Below, in pieces: positions 25,406 through 34,694 of a stretch of 64,000 nt of DNA (its first letter is position 1; each line of letters begins with the position of its first letter). A program made the position numbers and the translations under genes. The stretch is from assembly GCF_900103875.1 (NCBI RefSeq), contig NZ_LT629705.1, positions 2,861,001 through 2,925,000 of the forward strand. The letters are read 5' to 3'. The notes beneath the pieces were generated by a model. It had not been told where the DNA came from. It saw only the letters and a program-made list of their open reading frames with translations, and made no database searches. Source of the stretch: Pseudomonas arsenicoxydans (GTDB lineage: Bacteria > Pseudomonadota > Gammaproteobacteria > Pseudomonadales > Pseudomonadaceae).

Positions 25406-25867
25406 ATGATGAACAACGATATGAACGCCCAGGACGACCAGGCACTGGCTGATGAATGGGCCGCGGCCCTGGAAGAAACCGGAGACGCCGGGCAGGCCGA
25501 TATCGATGCGCTGCTGGCGGCCGATAGCGGTTCGTCGGGCTCCAACCGTCTGCCGATGGAAGAGTTCGGCAGCGTGCCGAAGAACCACGAGCCGGTCACC
25601 CTGGACGGTCCGAACCTGGATGTGATCCTCGACATCCCGGTGTCGATTTCCATGGAAGTGGGCAGCACCGACATCAACATCCGTAACCTGCTGCAACTCA
25701 ACCAGGGTTCGGTGATCGAGCTGGATCGCCTGGCCGGTGAGCCGCTGGACGTACTGGTCAACGGCACCCTTATCGCTCACGGCGAAGTGGTTGTGGTCAA
25801 CGAGAAGTTCGGCATTCGCCTGACGGACGTGATCAGCCCAAGCGAACGCATCAAGAAGCTGCGCTAA
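25406..25867 (+). CDS. fliN: Flagellar motor switch protein FliN
   Basis: FliN (153 residues) completes the C-ring and docks FliH. The conserved SpoA domain occupies the C-terminal 80 residues (VSISMEVGSTDINIRNLLQL, DVLVNGTLIAHGEVVVVNEKFGIRL). The N-terminal 70 residues are acidic and variable, as in other pseudomonads. Two ATGs at 25406 and 25409 are equally placed behind GCCGAGGA. The next gene starts directly after its stop. Confidence 0.96.
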   Translation: MMNNDMNAQDDQALADEWAAALEETGDAGQADIDALLAADSGSSGSNRLPMEEFGSVPKNHEPVTLDGPNLDVILDIPVSISMEVGSTDINIRNLLQLNQGSVIELDRLAGEPLDVLVNGTLIAHGEVVVVNEKFGIRLTDVISPSERIKKLR

Positions 25868-26329
25868 GTGAAAAAGGTTCTGGGTGCTTTGCCGGGATTG
25901 CTGTTGGCGGTGCCGTTCAGTGTTCTGGCTGCCGAGCCGGTGGCGAGCGCCGCGACGGCCGCTGCTGCGCCGGTGGTCAACAGTGGTGTGGCTGGTCAAT
26001 TGACGCAGCTGGTGTTCGGTTTGCTGCTGGTGCTGGGGTTGATTTTCTTCCTCGCCTGGTTGTTGCGCCGGGTCCAGCAGGCCGGGCCGGCGGGCAAAGG
26101 GCAGGTGATCGAGCTGATCGGCTCGCGCGCGCTGGGCCCGCGTGACCGTTTGATGCTGGTGCAAGTCGGCAACGAGCAGATCCTGCTCGGCTTGAGCCCC
26201 GGCTCCATCACCGCGCTGCACGTGCTCAAGGAGCCGGTGCAAGTGCCTGGCGGTACCGAGAAAGCGACTCCGGAGTTTGCCCAGCATCTGTTAAGGATGC
26301 TCGGCAAGGATCAGAAGGATAAGAAGTAA
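25868..26329 (+). CDS. fliO: Flagellar biosynthesis protein FliO
   Basis: FliO (153 residues) is a scaffold for assembly of the FliP export-gate ring. It has a cleavable-looking signal ([22 protein letters not shown], about 1-22) and one transmembrane helix (about 50-66, [18 protein letters not shown]), then a cytoplasmic domain ([21 protein letters not shown]). GTG 25868 is the first codon after the fliN stop; the stop overlaps the fliP ATG by one base. Confidence 0.92.
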   Translation: MKKVLGALPGLLLAVPFSVLAAEPVASAATAAAAPVVNSGVAGQLTQLVFGLLLVLGLIFFLAWLLRRVQQAGPAGKGQVIELIGSRALGPRDRLMLVQVGNEQILLGLSPGSITALHVLKEPVQVPGGTEKATPEFAQHLLRMLGKDQKDKK

Positions 26330-27087
26330 TGGGTGCGTTACGCATCGTCTTGACGCTGGCCCTGATGCTGGCCGCGCCGCTGGCGTTCGCCGCCGATCCG
26401 TTGTCGATTCCGGCGATCACATTGGGCACCAATGCCAATGGTGCCCAGGAATACTCGGTCAGTCTGCAAATCCTGCTGATCATGACGGCGCTGAGTTTTA
26501 TCCCGGCGTTTGTCATGCTGATGACCAGTTTCACCCGGATCATCATCGTCTTCTCGATCCTGCGTCAGGCCCTGGGCTTGCAGCAGACGCCGTCGAACCA
26601 GATCCTCACCGGCATGGCGCTGTTCCTGACGCTGTTCATCATGGCGCCAGTATTCGACCGGGTGAATCAGGACGCCTTGCAGCCCTACCTGGCGGAAAAA
26701 CTCACCGCCCAGGATGCCGTGGCCAAGGCCCAGGTGCCGATCAAGGACTTCATGCTGGCCCAGACGCGCAGCAGCGATCTCGAGCTGTTCATGCGCCTGT
26801 CCAAGCGCACCGACATCGCTTCGCCGGATCAGGCGCCGCTGACCATTCTGGTCCCGGCGTTCGTCACGTCCGAGCTTAAAACCGCGTTCCAGATTGGCTT
26901 CATGATCTTCATCCCGTTCCTGATCATCGACCTGGTCGTGGCCAGTGTGCTGATGGCGATGGGTATGATGATGCTTTCGCCGCTGATCATTTCCCTGCCG
27001 TTCAAGATCATGCTGTTTGTGCTGGTGGATGGTTGGGCGTTGATTATCGGTACGTTGGCCAGCAGTTTTGGAGGTGTTTCGCCATGA
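26329..27087 (+). CDS. fliP: Flagellar export gate protein FliP
   Basis: FliP (252 residues) forms the core ring of the export gate with FliQ and FliR. It has a signal peptide ([21 protein letters not shown]) and four transmembrane helices, with the family motifs [38 protein letters not shown] and [23 protein letters not shown]. It overlaps fliO by one base and fliQ by 4 bp. Confidence 0.97.
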   Translation: MGALRIVLTLALMLAAPLAFAADPLSIPAITLGTNANGAQEYSVSLQILLIMTALSFIPAFVMLMTSFTRIIIVFSILRQALGLQQTPSNQILTGMALFLTLFIMAPVFDRVNQDALQPYLAEKLTAQDAVAKAQVPIKDFMLAQTRSSDLELFMRLSKRTDIASPDQAPLTILVPAFVTSELKTAFQIGFMIFIPFLIIDLVVASVLMAMGMMMLSPLIISLPFKIMLFVLVDGWALIIGTLASSFGGVSP

Positions 27088-27353
27088 CGCCAGAAGTCGC
27101 CGTAGACATCTTTCGCGACGCCCTGTGGCTGACGACCATGATGGTCGCGGTGCTGGTAATTCCGAGTCTGCTGGTCGGCTTGTTGGTGGCGATGTTCCAG
27201 GCGGCGACCCAGATCAACGAACAGACCCTGAGCTTCTTGCCACGTCTGCTGGTGATGCTGGTGACTCTGATCGTCGCCGGCCCGTGGCTGGTGCAGACCT
27301 TCATGGATTACATCCTGCGGTTGTACGGCAGTATTCCCATGGTCATCGGCTAA
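27084..27353 (+). CDS. fliQ: Flagellar export gate protein FliQ
   Basis: FliQ (89 residues) has two transmembrane helices (about 14-37 and 53-76) and the conserved [17 protein letters not shown] loop. ATG 27084 overlaps the fliP stop by 4 bp; a longer frame starting inside fliP at 27033 is not used. fliR follows after 3 bp. Confidence 0.96.
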   Translation: MTPEVAVDIFRDALWLTTMMVAVLVIPSLLVGLLVAMFQAATQINEQTLSFLPRLLVMLVTLIVAGPWLVQTFMDYILRLYGSIPMVIG

Positions 27354-27356
27354 TCC

Positions 27357-28142
27357 ATGTCGTCGCTGCTGCAACTGACCGATACCCAGATCAGCACCTG
27401 GGTGGCGACGTTCATGTTGCCGCTGTTTCGCGTCGGCACGATGCTGATGGTGATGCCGATTTTCGGCACGACCCTGGTCCCCCGGCGCGTACGAGCCTAT
27501 CTGGCCCTGGCGATTACGGTCGTGATCACCCCGGCGCTGCCACCGATGCCGCCGGTCAATCCGCTGGACCTCAGTGGGCTGCTGCTGATTGGCGAGCAGA
27601 TCCTTATAGGCGCGGTGCTGGGTTTCTCCCTTCAGTTGTTCTTCCAGGCATTTGTGGTGGCCGGGCAGATTGTCGCGATTCAGATGGGCATGGGCTTCGC
27701 GTCCATGGTCGACCCTACCAACGGCGTGTCGGTGGCGGTGATCGGGCAGTTCTTCACCATGTTGGTGACGTTGATGTTCCTGGGGATGAATGGTCACCTG
27801 GTGGTCTTCGAGGTGCTCACTGAAAGCTTTACCACGCTGCCGGTCGGTAGCGGGTTCATGGTCAATCATTATTGGGAAATGGCCGGAAAGCTTGGCTGGG
27901 TCCTGGGTGCCGCGTTGGTGCTGGTGCTACCGGCTATCACCGCGTTGCTGGTGGTCAATATCGCGTTTGGCGTGATGACCCGGGCGGCGCCGCAGCTGAA
28001 CATTTTCTCCATCGGTTTTCCGCTGACCCTGGTGCTCGGGATGTTCATTCTCTGGGTCAGCCTGGGGGACATTCTCAACCAGTACCAACCCATGGCCGTC
28101 GAGGCCTTGCAGTTGTTGCGCGAACTGGCACAGGCGCGCTGA
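27357..28142 (+). CDS. fliR: Flagellar export gate protein FliR
   Basis: FliR (261 residues) is the single-copy membrane subunit closing the FliP/FliQ helical gate. About six hydrophobic segments are visible, with family motifs MLPLFRVGTMLMVMPIFG, LVPRRVRAYLALAI and GFSLQLFFQAFVVAGQIVAIQMG (the last in pieces). It is separated by 3 bp from fliQ and flhB. Confidence 0.96.
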   Translation: MSSLLQLTDTQISTWVATFMLPLFRVGTMLMVMPIFGTTLVPRRVRAYLALAITVVITPALPPMPPVNPLDLSGLLLIGEQILIGAVLGFSLQLFFQAFVVAGQIVAIQMGMGFASMVDPTNGVSVAVIGQFFTMLVTLMFLGMNGHLVVFEVLTESFTTLPVGSGFMVNHYWEMAGKLGWVLGAALVLVLPAITALLVVNIAFGVMTRAAPQLNIFSIGFPLTLVLGMFILWVSLGDILNQYQPMAVEALQLLRELAQAR

Positions 28143-28145
28143 GTC

Positions 28146-29285
28146 ATGGCTGAGAGCGAAAGCGGTCAAGACAAAACAGAAGACCCCACGGACAAGCGCA
28201 AGAAAGACTCCCGCGATAAAGGCGAGGTGGCGCGATCCAAGGAACTCAACACCCTGGCGATCATGCTCGTCGGCGCCAGTGCGCTGCTGATTTTCGGCGG
28301 TGCCCTGGCGCAAGACATGATGGAGCTGATGCGCATCAACTTCTCGCTGCCACGGGAAGTGATCATGGACCAGAAGTCCATGGCCAATTACTTGCTGCAC
28401 TCGGGGCAGATCGGCTTGTGGGCGATTCAGCCAATCATGATCTCGCTGGTGCTGGCGGCGATCATCGGCCCGATTTCCCTAGGCGGCTGGCTGTTTGCGT
28501 TCAGCTCCATGGCGCCGAAGTTCAGTCGGATGAACCCGCTCAGTGGCCTCAAGCGGATGTTTTCCACCAAGGCATTGGTGGAGCTGATCAAGGCGTTTGC
28601 CAAGTTCATCATCGTCCTGTTCGTGGCGCTCGCAGTATTGTCGTCGGACATCGATGACTTGCAGCGCATCGCCCACGAACCGTTGGAAATGGCGATCATT
28701 CACAGCCTGCAAGTGGTGGGCTGGAGCACCTTGTGGATGGCCTGCGGGCTGATCATCATCGCCGCCGTCGATGTGCCGGTGCAGCTGTGGGAAAGCCACA
28801 AAAAACTGCTGATGACCAAGCAGGAAGTGCGCGATGAGCACAAGGATCAGGAAGGGCGGCCGGAGGTCAAGCAGCGAATTCGTCAGCTACAGCGCGAGAT
28901 GTCCCAGCGCCGGATGATGGCGGCGATCCCGGAGGCCGACGTGGTCATCACCAACCCGACCCACTACGCCGTCGCCCTCAAGTACGACCCGGAGAAGGGC
29001 GGGGCGCCGATGCTGCTGGCCAAGGGCAGCGACTTCCTGGCATTGAAGATTCGTGAGATCGCCGTGGCCAACAATGTGCTGTTGCTCGAATCGCCGGCCC
29101 TGGCGCGCTCGATCTATTACTCAACCGAGCTGGAGCAGGAAATTCCCGGTGGGCTGTACCTGGCGGTTGCCCAGGTACTGGCCTACGTCTACCAGATCCG
29201 CCAGCACCGCGCGGGCAAGGGCAAACGCCCGGACCCGCTCAAGGACGACTTGCCGATTCCGCCGGATCTGCGTCGCGATTCCTGA
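28146..29285 (+). CDS. flhB: Flagellar export switch protein FlhB
   Basis: FlhB (379 residues) sets substrate specificity of the export gate. Four transmembrane helices follow a charged N-terminus (EDPTDKRKKDSRDKGEVARSKE, in pieces). The autocleavage site NPTH is present in VVITNPTHYAVALKYDPEKG, with the FlhB-CC domain after it and a Pro/Arg-rich tail. It ends the fliL operon and is followed by a REPIN. An orphan gene at 43972-44301 encodes a relative of the FlhB-CC part. Confidence 0.97.
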   Translation: MAESESGQDKTEDPTDKRKKDSRDKGEVARSKELNTLAIMLVGASALLIFGGALAQDMMELMRINFSLPREVIMDQKSMANYLLHSGQIGLWAIQPIMISLVLAAIIGPISLGGWLFAFSSMAPKFSRMNPLSGLKRMFSTKALVELIKAFAKFIIVLFVALAVLSSDIDDLQRIAHEPLEMAIIHSLQVVGWSTLWMACGLIIIAAVDVPVQLWESHKKLLMTKQEVRDEHKDQEGRPEVKQRIRQLQREMSQRRMMAAIPEADVVITNPTHYAVALKYDPEKGGAPMLLAKGSDFLALKIREIAVANNVLLLESPALARSIYYSTELEQEIPGGLYLAVAQVLAYVYQIRQHRAGKGKRPDPLKDDLPIPPDLRRDS

Positions 29286-29309
29286 AAGATTCGCTAGTAG
29301 TGCCGGCTC

Positions 29310-29393
29310 CATCGCGGGCAAGCCCGCTCCCACATTTGATCGCATTTCCTCAGGAAGAACTCGGTCACCTGTGGGGCGGGCTTGCCCGCGATG
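29310..29393. repeat. REPIN: inverted pair of REP sequences between flhB and flhA
   Basis: CATCGCGGGCAAGCCCGCTC with CCACA (29310-29334) is almost the reverse complement of the arm at 29370-29393 (TGTGGGGCGGGCTTGCCCGCGATG), with a 35-bp spacer. Each arm also contains its own GCGGGC/GCCCGC palindrome. This is the usual REP-doublet form in Pseudomonas. It occupies much of the 247-bp flhB-flhA gap and may end the upstream transcript. Confidence 0.88.
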
Positions 29394-29453
29394 AGGTCAG
29401 TCCAGTCACCGCAATTCCCCCGGGTAAACCCTCTATTTCAAGCGCCTGCAAAA

Positions 29454-29472
29454 GTTGGAAGGCTTCTTGCAA
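29454..29472 (+). promoter_or_regulatory. Sigma-54 promoter candidate of flhA
   Basis: TTGGAAGGCTTCTTGCAA has GG at 29457-29458 and GC at 29469-29470 with exactly 10 bp between. The -24 element (TTGGAAG) departs from TTGGCAC, but the -12 (CTTGCA) is good. It lies 62 bp before flhA, after the REPIN. flhA is a FleQ/RpoN target in P. aeruginosa, which fits. Confidence 0.7.
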
Positions 29473-29532
29473 TAGCTGCTCTGCGCCTGCTTTGGGCGTC
29501 AAAAGTTTGCTTTAAAGGAACGGGGAAAACCG

Positions 29533-31662
29533 GTGGATCGCTCTCAGTTACTCAACACTGCCCGCACAAACGTTGCCGATTTAAGTCGGGGCAACCTGGG
29601 TGTGCCGTTGTTGCTGCTGGTCATGCTGGCGATGATGATGTTGCCGGTGCCGCCGTTCCTGCTGGACGTGTTCTTCACGTTCAACATTGCGCTGTCGATC
29701 GTCGTGCTTCTGGTCTGCGTGTACGCCTTGCGGCCGCTGGATTTCGCCGTTTTCCCGACCATCCTGCTGGTGGCGACGCTGATGCGCCTGGCGCTGAACG
29801 TGGCCTCCACGCGGGTGGTAATGCTCCACGGTCAGGAAGGACATGCCGCCGCGGGTAAGGTGATCCAGGCCTTCGGTGAGGTGGTGATCGGCGGTAACTA
29901 CGTGGTCGGTATCGTGGTCTTCGCGATCTTGATGATCATCAACTTCGTCGTGGTGACCAAGGGTGCCGGGCGGATTTCCGAGGTGAGCGCACGCTTCACC
30001 CTCGATGCGATGCCCGGCAAACAGATGGCCATCGACGCCGACCTCAACGCCGGCCTGATCGATCAGAACCAAGCCAAGCTGCGCCGCATGGAAGTCGCCC
30101 AGGAAGCCGAGTTCTACGGTTCCATGGACGGTGCCAGCAAATTCGTGCGCGGTGACGCCATCGCCGGCCTGCTGATTCTGTTCATCAACCTGATCGGCGG
30201 CATGGCGGTCGGGATCTTCCAGCACGGCATGAGCTTCGGCGACGCCGGCAAGGTTTACGCGCTGTTGACCATCGGTGACGGTTTGGTGGCGCAATTGCCA
30301 TCACTGTTGTTATCGACAGCGGCCGCGATCATGGTGACCCGTGCTTCCGGTTCGGAAGACATGGGCAAGCAGATCGGTCGCCAGATGTTCGCCTCGCCAA
30401 AAGCGTTGGCCGTGGCGGCAGGTTTGATGGCGGTGATGGGGTTGGTGCCCGGTATGCCGCACTTCTCCTTTCTCAGCATGGCGGCCCTGGCGGCCGGCGG
30501 CGCGTACCTGTTCTGGAAGAAACAGAACGTGGTCAAGGTTCAGGCCTTGCAAGAGGTCAAGCGCCAGCAGGAGCTGCTGCCATCGCCGGCCCGTGCCATG
30601 GAAACCAAGGAACTTGGCTGGGACGACGTGACGCCGATCGACATGATCGGGCTGGAAGTCGGCTATCGCCTGATCCCGCTGGTGGATCGCAATCAGGGTG
30701 GTCAGTTGCTGGCGCGGATCAAGGGCGTGCGCAAGAAGCTCTCCCAGGACCTGGGCTTCCTGATGCCGACTGTGCACATCCGTGACAACCTCGACCTCGC
30801 GCCGAGTGCCTATCGCCTCACGTTGATGGGGGTGATCCTGGCGGAAGCGGAGATTTACCCGGATCGCGAACTGGCGATCAACCCGGGGCAGGTCTACGGC
30901 ACGCTCAATGGCATAACCGCCAAAGATCCGGCTTTTGGTCTGGAGGCGGTCTGGATCGAAATCAGCCAGCGCGCCCAGGCACAATCGCTCGGTTACACCG
31001 TAGTCGATGCCAGCACGGTCGTGGCGACCCACTTGAACCAGATTCTGTACAAGCACTCCAGCGAACTGATTGGTCACGAAGAAGTCCAGCAACTCATGCA
31101 ATTGCTGGCCAAAAGCTCACCCAAGCTGGCCGAAGAGCTGGTGCCGGGTGTGGTCTCGCTGTCGCAACTGCTCAAGGTGTTGCAGGCGTTGTTGGCCGAA
31201 CAAGTGCCGGTGCGCGACATTCGCAGCATCGCCGAGGCCATCGCCAACAATGCGGCCAAGAGTCAAGATACCGCCGCGCTGGTCGCCGCGGTGCGCGTCG
31301 GCGTTTCCCGTGCAATCGTCCAAAGCATTGTGGGGACTGACTCCGAGCTGCCAGTTATCACTCTTGAGCCAAGGTTGGAACAGATATTGCTCAATAGTCT
31401 TCAGAAGGCAGGACAAGGCTCGGAAGAGGGCGTTCTGTTGGAGCCAAGCATGGCTGAGAAGCTGCAACGCTCGTTGATCGAAGCGGCGCAGCGTCAAGAA
31501 ATGCAAGGTCAGCCGGTGATTCTGCTGGTGGCCGGTCCGGTTCGCGCGATGCTCTCGCGATTCGGCCGACTGGCAGTCCCGGGTTTGCATGTGTTGGCTT
31601 ACCAGGAAATTCCTGACAACAAGCAAGTGACCATCGTTGCGACAGTAGGGCCCAACGGCTGA
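29533..31662 (+). CDS. flhA: Flagellar export gate protein FlhA
   Basis: FlhA (709 residues) forms the nonameric export ring that uses proton-motive force and docks chaperone-substrate complexes. Eight hydrophobic segments fill about residues 20-325, with the FHIPEP-family signature represented by RISEVSARFTLDAMPGKQMAI and DADLNAGLIDQNQA. The C-terminal half is the cytoplasmic domain. GTG 29533 follows AAAGGAACGGGG. flhF begins 11 bp after the stop. Confidence 0.97.
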   Translation: MDRSQLLNTARTNVADLSRGNLGVPLLLLVMLAMMMLPVPPFLLDVFFTFNIALSIVVLLVCVYALRPLDFAVFPTILLVATLMRLALNVASTRVVMLHGQEGHAAAGKVIQAFGEVVIGGNYVVGIVVFAILMIINFVVVTKGAGRISEVSARFTLDAMPGKQMAIDADLNAGLIDQNQAKLRRMEVAQEAEFYGSMDGASKFVRGDAIAGLLILFINLIGGMAVGIFQHGMSFGDAGKVYALLTIGDGLVAQLPSLLLSTAAAIMVTRASGSEDMGKQIGRQMFASPKALAVAAGLMAVMGLVPGMPHFSFLSMAALAAGGAYLFWKKQNVVKVQALQEVKRQQELLPSPARAMETKELGWDDVTPIDMIGLEVGYRLIPLVDRNQGGQLLARIKGVRKKLSQDLGFLMPTVHIRDNLDLAPSAYRLTLMGVILAEAEIYPDRELAINPGQVYGTLNGITAKDPAFGLEAVWIEISQRAQAQSLGYTVVDASTVVATHLNQILYKHSSELIGHEEVQQLMQLLAKSSPKLAEELVPGVVSLSQLLKVLQALLAEQVPVRDIRSIAEAIANNAAKSQDTAALVAAVRVGVSRAIVQSIVGTDSELPVITLEPRLEQILLNSLQKAGQGSEEGVLLEPSMAEKLQRSLIEAAQRQEMQGQPVILLVAGPVRAMLSRFGRLAVPGLHVLAYQEIPDNKQVTIVATVGPNG

Positions 31663-31673
31663 GGTAGTGGTTT

Positions 31674-33008
31674 ATGCAAGTTAAGCGTTTTTTCGCCGCC
31701 GATATGCGTCAGGCCATGAAACTGGTTCGTGATGAGCTGGGCGCTGATGCCGCGATTATCGGCAATCGCCGGATCGCTGGCGGTGTCGAACTGACGGCTG
31801 CCCTCGATTACAAATTGTCGGCGCTGGCCCCGCGCGTTCCGAACATGGAACTCGAGGATGAGCTGCGCAAGACCCAGTCGCGGATCGTTACCGCCCAGGC
31901 CGAATTGAGCCTGCGTGGCGAAGGCGAGACCGACGGCGACAAAACCACCAATCGGCAGTTGTTCGCCGGCCTGCCATTGACCGCCGCCGAACCGCTGATC
32001 GAACCTACTTACACCCAGCCCCGTCGTGCTGCGCCGGCCCCTGCGCCAGCGGCAGGTGGCGTTGACCCACGGGCGTTCGACTCGATGCGTTTCGAGCTCA
32101 ACAGCCTGCGCGAACTGATGGAAGTACAACTCGGCTCCCTGGCCTGGAATCAGCTGCAAGGCAGCCGCCCGGCCCAGGCCAACCTCTGGCGTCGCCTGCA
32201 ACGCATCGGCTTGTCCGGCCCGTTGTCGCGCGATCTGCTGGCAATGATTACCGATATTGAAGAGCCTCGTCAGGCCTGGCGCATGCTGCTGGCGCACCTG
32301 GCGCGGATGATCGCCACACCTGAAGTCGAGCCTCTGGAAGAGGGCGGCGTGATTGCCATGGTCGGCCCCGCCGGCATGGGCAAGACCACCACCCTGGCCA
32401 AGCTCGCGGCCCGTTATGTGCTCAAGTACGGCGCGCAAAACATCGCGCTGGTGAGCATGGACAGCTACCGTATCGGTGCTCAGGAACAACTCAAGACGCT
32501 GGGCCGGATCCTCAATGTGTCGGTAACGCACGTTGATCCGGGCCAGTCGCTGGTCCAGGCACTGGAACCATTGCTGCGCAAACGCGTGGTGCTGATCGAT
32601 ACCGCCGGCCTGCAGGCCAGCGATCCGGCACTGCGCATGCAGCTGGAAAGCCTGGCCGGACGTGGCATCAAATCAAAAAATTACCTGGTGTTGGCAACCA
32701 CCAGCCAGAAACAGGTTCTAACGGCCGCTTATCATAGTTACAAGCGCTGCGGGCTCGCTGGCTGCATCCTGACTAAACTGGATGAAACGGCAAGTCTGGG
32801 AGAGGTGTTAAGCCTGGCAATCAGTCATGAATTGCCGGTGGCCTACCTGACGGATGGCCCGCGGATTCCGGATGATTTGCATCTGCCGCGTCGTCATCAG
32901 TTGGTCAGTCGCGCCGTTAGCGTGCAAATGCAGGAAGAACCCAGCGAAGAAGCCATGGCTGACATGTTCGCTGATATTTACCACAGTCCGACCAAGCAGG
33001 TTGGCTGA
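31674..33008 (+). CDS. flhF: FlhF, SRP-type GTPase for polar flagellum placement
   Basis: FlhF (444 residues) marks the cell pole where the flagellum is built. N-terminal basic region (MQVKRFFAADMRQAMKLVRD), an Ala/Pro-rich linker, then the NG GTPase domain from about residue 200: G1 GPAGMGKTTTLAKLA, G3 VLIDTAGLQ and G4 LTKLDETASLGEVL. FlhF and the neighbour FleN set flagellar number and position. It follows flhA by 11 bp. Confidence 0.96.
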   Translation: MQVKRFFAADMRQAMKLVRDELGADAAIIGNRRIAGGVELTAALDYKLSALAPRVPNMELEDELRKTQSRIVTAQAELSLRGEGETDGDKTTNRQLFAGLPLTAAEPLIEPTYTQPRRAAPAPAPAAGGVDPRAFDSMRFELNSLRELMEVQLGSLAWNQLQGSRPAQANLWRRLQRIGLSGPLSRDLLAMITDIEEPRQAWRMLLAHLARMIATPEVEPLEEGGVIAMVGPAGMGKTTTLAKLAARYVLKYGAQNIALVSMDSYRIGAQEQLKTLGRILNVSVTHVDPGQSLVQALEPLLRKRVVLIDTAGLQASDPALRMQLESLAGRGIKSKNYLVLATTSQKQVLTAAYHSYKRCGLAGCILTKLDETASLGEVLSLAISHELPVAYLTDGPRIPDDLHLPRRHQLVSRAVSVQMQEEPSEEAMADMFADIYHSPTKQVG

Positions 33009-33015
33009 GGTAGTA

Positions 33016-33123
33016 ATGAACAGTTTTCGTACCTACATCGATGGTCTGCCATGCATTGTTCCGTTTGAGAACGCGCAGCCAGTAATGTGGCCTCCGTCTA
33101 TGCAAGACAAGGTAAAGAAATAA
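33016..33123 (+). CDS. Possible 35-codon ORF between flhF and fleN
   Basis: ATG 33016 follows a TGAGGTAG ribosome site and an open frame of 35 codons runs to TAA 33121-33123, just before the fleN ATG at 33125. The predicted peptide (starts MNSFRTYIDGLPCIVPF) has no recognised domain. The 116-bp flhF-fleN gap is unusually long for this otherwise packed operon, which is why it is listed. It may equally be untranslated spacer; confidence is low. Confidence 0.25.
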   Translation: MNSFRTYIDGLPCIVPFENAQPVMWPPSMQDKVKK

Positions 33124-33124
33124 C

Positions 33125-33955
33125 ATGGGCAGCATGCATCCCGTACAGGTGATCGCGGTGACCGGCGGCAAGGGTGGCGTCGGCAAGACTAACGTGTCAG
33201 TGAATTTGTCACTGGCCCTGGCTGAGCTCGGCCGTCGCGTCATGCTGTTGGACGCCGACCTGGGGTTGGCGAACGTCGACGTCCTCCTGGGACTGACACC
33301 CAAACGTACCCTGGCCGACGTCATCGAAGGCCGCTGTGAGCTGCGCGACGTTCTGTTGCAAGGCCCCGGCGGAATCCGCATCGTCCCGGCCGCGTCCGGC
33401 ACCCAGAGCATGGTTCATCTGAGCCCGGCTCAACACGCCGGCCTGATCCAGGCCTTCAGCGATATCGGCGACAACCTCGACGTCCTGGTGATCGATACGG
33501 CTGCAGGTATTGGTGACTCGGTAGTCAGTTTTGTTCGCGCAGCGCAAGAAGTCTTGCTGGTGGTATGCGACGAGCCGACCTCGATCACAGACGCCTACGC
33601 ACTGATCAAGTTGCTGAACCGCGATTACGGCATGAACCGCTTCCGCGTGCTGGCCAACATGGCACAAAGCCCGCAGGAAGGTCGCAACCTGTTCGCCAAG
33701 TTGACCAAGGTCACGGACCGCTTCCTCGACGTCGCCCTACAATACGTTGGCGCTGTGCCTTACGACGAAAGCGTATGCAAGGCTGTGCAGAAGCAACGCG
33801 CCGTCTATGAAGCCTTCCCGCGCTCCAAATGCGCCCTGGCGTTCAAGGCGATTGCGCAGAAGGTCGATACCTGGCCGTTGCCTGCCAACCCGCGTGGGCA
33901 CCTGGAGTTTTTCGTTGAGCGTCTCGTGCAACAGACCGCAGGACCCGTCCTATGA
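33125..33955 (+). CDS. fleN: FleN (FlhG), MinD-like regulator of flagellar number
   Basis: FleN (276 residues) is a ParA/MinD ATPase that binds FleQ and limits the cell to few flagella. The deviant Walker A is GGKGGVGKTNVSVNL (residues about 14-28), followed by LLDADLGLANVDVLLGL and the Walker B LVIDTAAGIGDSVVSF. ATG 33125 is used; ATG 33134 (MHPVQ) is an alternative. The stop overlaps fliA as ATGA. Confidence 0.96.
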   Translation: MGSMHPVQVIAVTGGKGGVGKTNVSVNLSLALAELGRRVMLLDADLGLANVDVLLGLTPKRTLADVIEGRCELRDVLLQGPGGIRIVPAASGTQSMVHLSPAQHAGLIQAFSDIGDNLDVLVIDTAAGIGDSVVSFVRAAQEVLLVVCDEPTSITDAYALIKLLNRDYGMNRFRVLANMAQSPQEGRNLFAKLTKVTDRFLDVALQYVGAVPYDESVCKAVQKQRAVYEAFPRSKCALAFKAIAQKVDTWPLPANPRGHLEFFVERLVQQTAGPVL

Positions 33956-34692
33956 CAGCCAGTGGCTACAACCTCTACAAGAAGTCGGCACGTGACGCGC
34001 AGTACGAGCTGATCGAGCGTTACGCGCCACTGGTCAAACGCATTGCTTACCACCTGCTGGCACGTCTGCCAGCCAGTGTTCAGGTTGAAGATCTGATCCA
34101 GGCCGGAATGATCGGCCTGCTTGAAGTGTCGACCAAATATGACGCCAGCAAGGGCGCGAGTTTCGAGACGTACGCGGGCATTCGAATCCGCGGCGCGATG
34201 CTCGATGAAGTTCGCAAAGGGGACTGGGCGCCACGTTCGGTCCACCGCAATACCCGCATGGTCAGTGACGCAATTCGCTCGATTGAAGCTAAAACCGGTC
34301 GTGACGCTAAAGATCACGAGGTTGCGGCCGAACTCCAATTGAGTCTCGACGATTATTACGGGATTTTGAACGACACCTTGGGCAGCCGCCTCTTCAGTTT
34401 CGACGACCTGTTACAGGACGGTGAACACGAAGGGCTGCATGAGGACGGCGCCAGTGCTCATCTGGAACCGTCACGCGATCTGGAAGATGAACGCTTCCAG
34501 GCGGCGCTGGCGGACGCGATTGCCAATTTGCCGGAGCGTGAGCGACTGGTGTTGGCGCTGTACTACGACGAAGAGCTGAACCTCAAGGAAATCGGTGAGG
34601 TCCTTGGGGTCAGCGAATCCCGGGTCAGCCAGTTACACAGCCAGTGCGCGGCCCGCTTGCGGGGGCGTTTGGGGGAGTGGCGAGCGCGCTGA
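33952..34692 (+). CDS. fliA: RNA polymerase sigma factor FliA (sigma-28)
   Basis: FliA (246 residues) transcribes late flagellar and chemotaxis genes and is held by FlgM until hook completion. Region 2 (VEDLIQAGMIGLLEVSTKYD, FETYAGIRIRGAMLDEVRKGDW), region 3 and region 4 (LPERERLVLALYYDEELNLKEIGEVLGVSESRVSQLHSQ, in pieces) are intact. The candidate target promoters at 5751 and 8714 lie in this same window. Confidence 0.97.
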   Translation: MTASGYNLYKKSARDAQYELIERYAPLVKRIAYHLLARLPASVQVEDLIQAGMIGLLEVSTKYDASKGASFETYAGIRIRGAMLDEVRKGDWAPRSVHRNTRMVSDAIRSIEAKTGRDAKDHEVAAELQLSLDDYYGILNDTLGSRLFSFDDLLQDGEHEGLHEDGASAHLEPSRDLEDERFQAALADAIANLPERERLVLALYYDEELNLKEIGEVLGVSESRVSQLHSQCAARLRGRLGEWRAR

Positions 34693-34694
34693 AG

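Noticed and set aside
23706..25445. 579-codon minus-strand frame across fliL and fliM
   Set aside because: His/Gln-rich composition typical of antisense shadow frames; both plus genes are certain.
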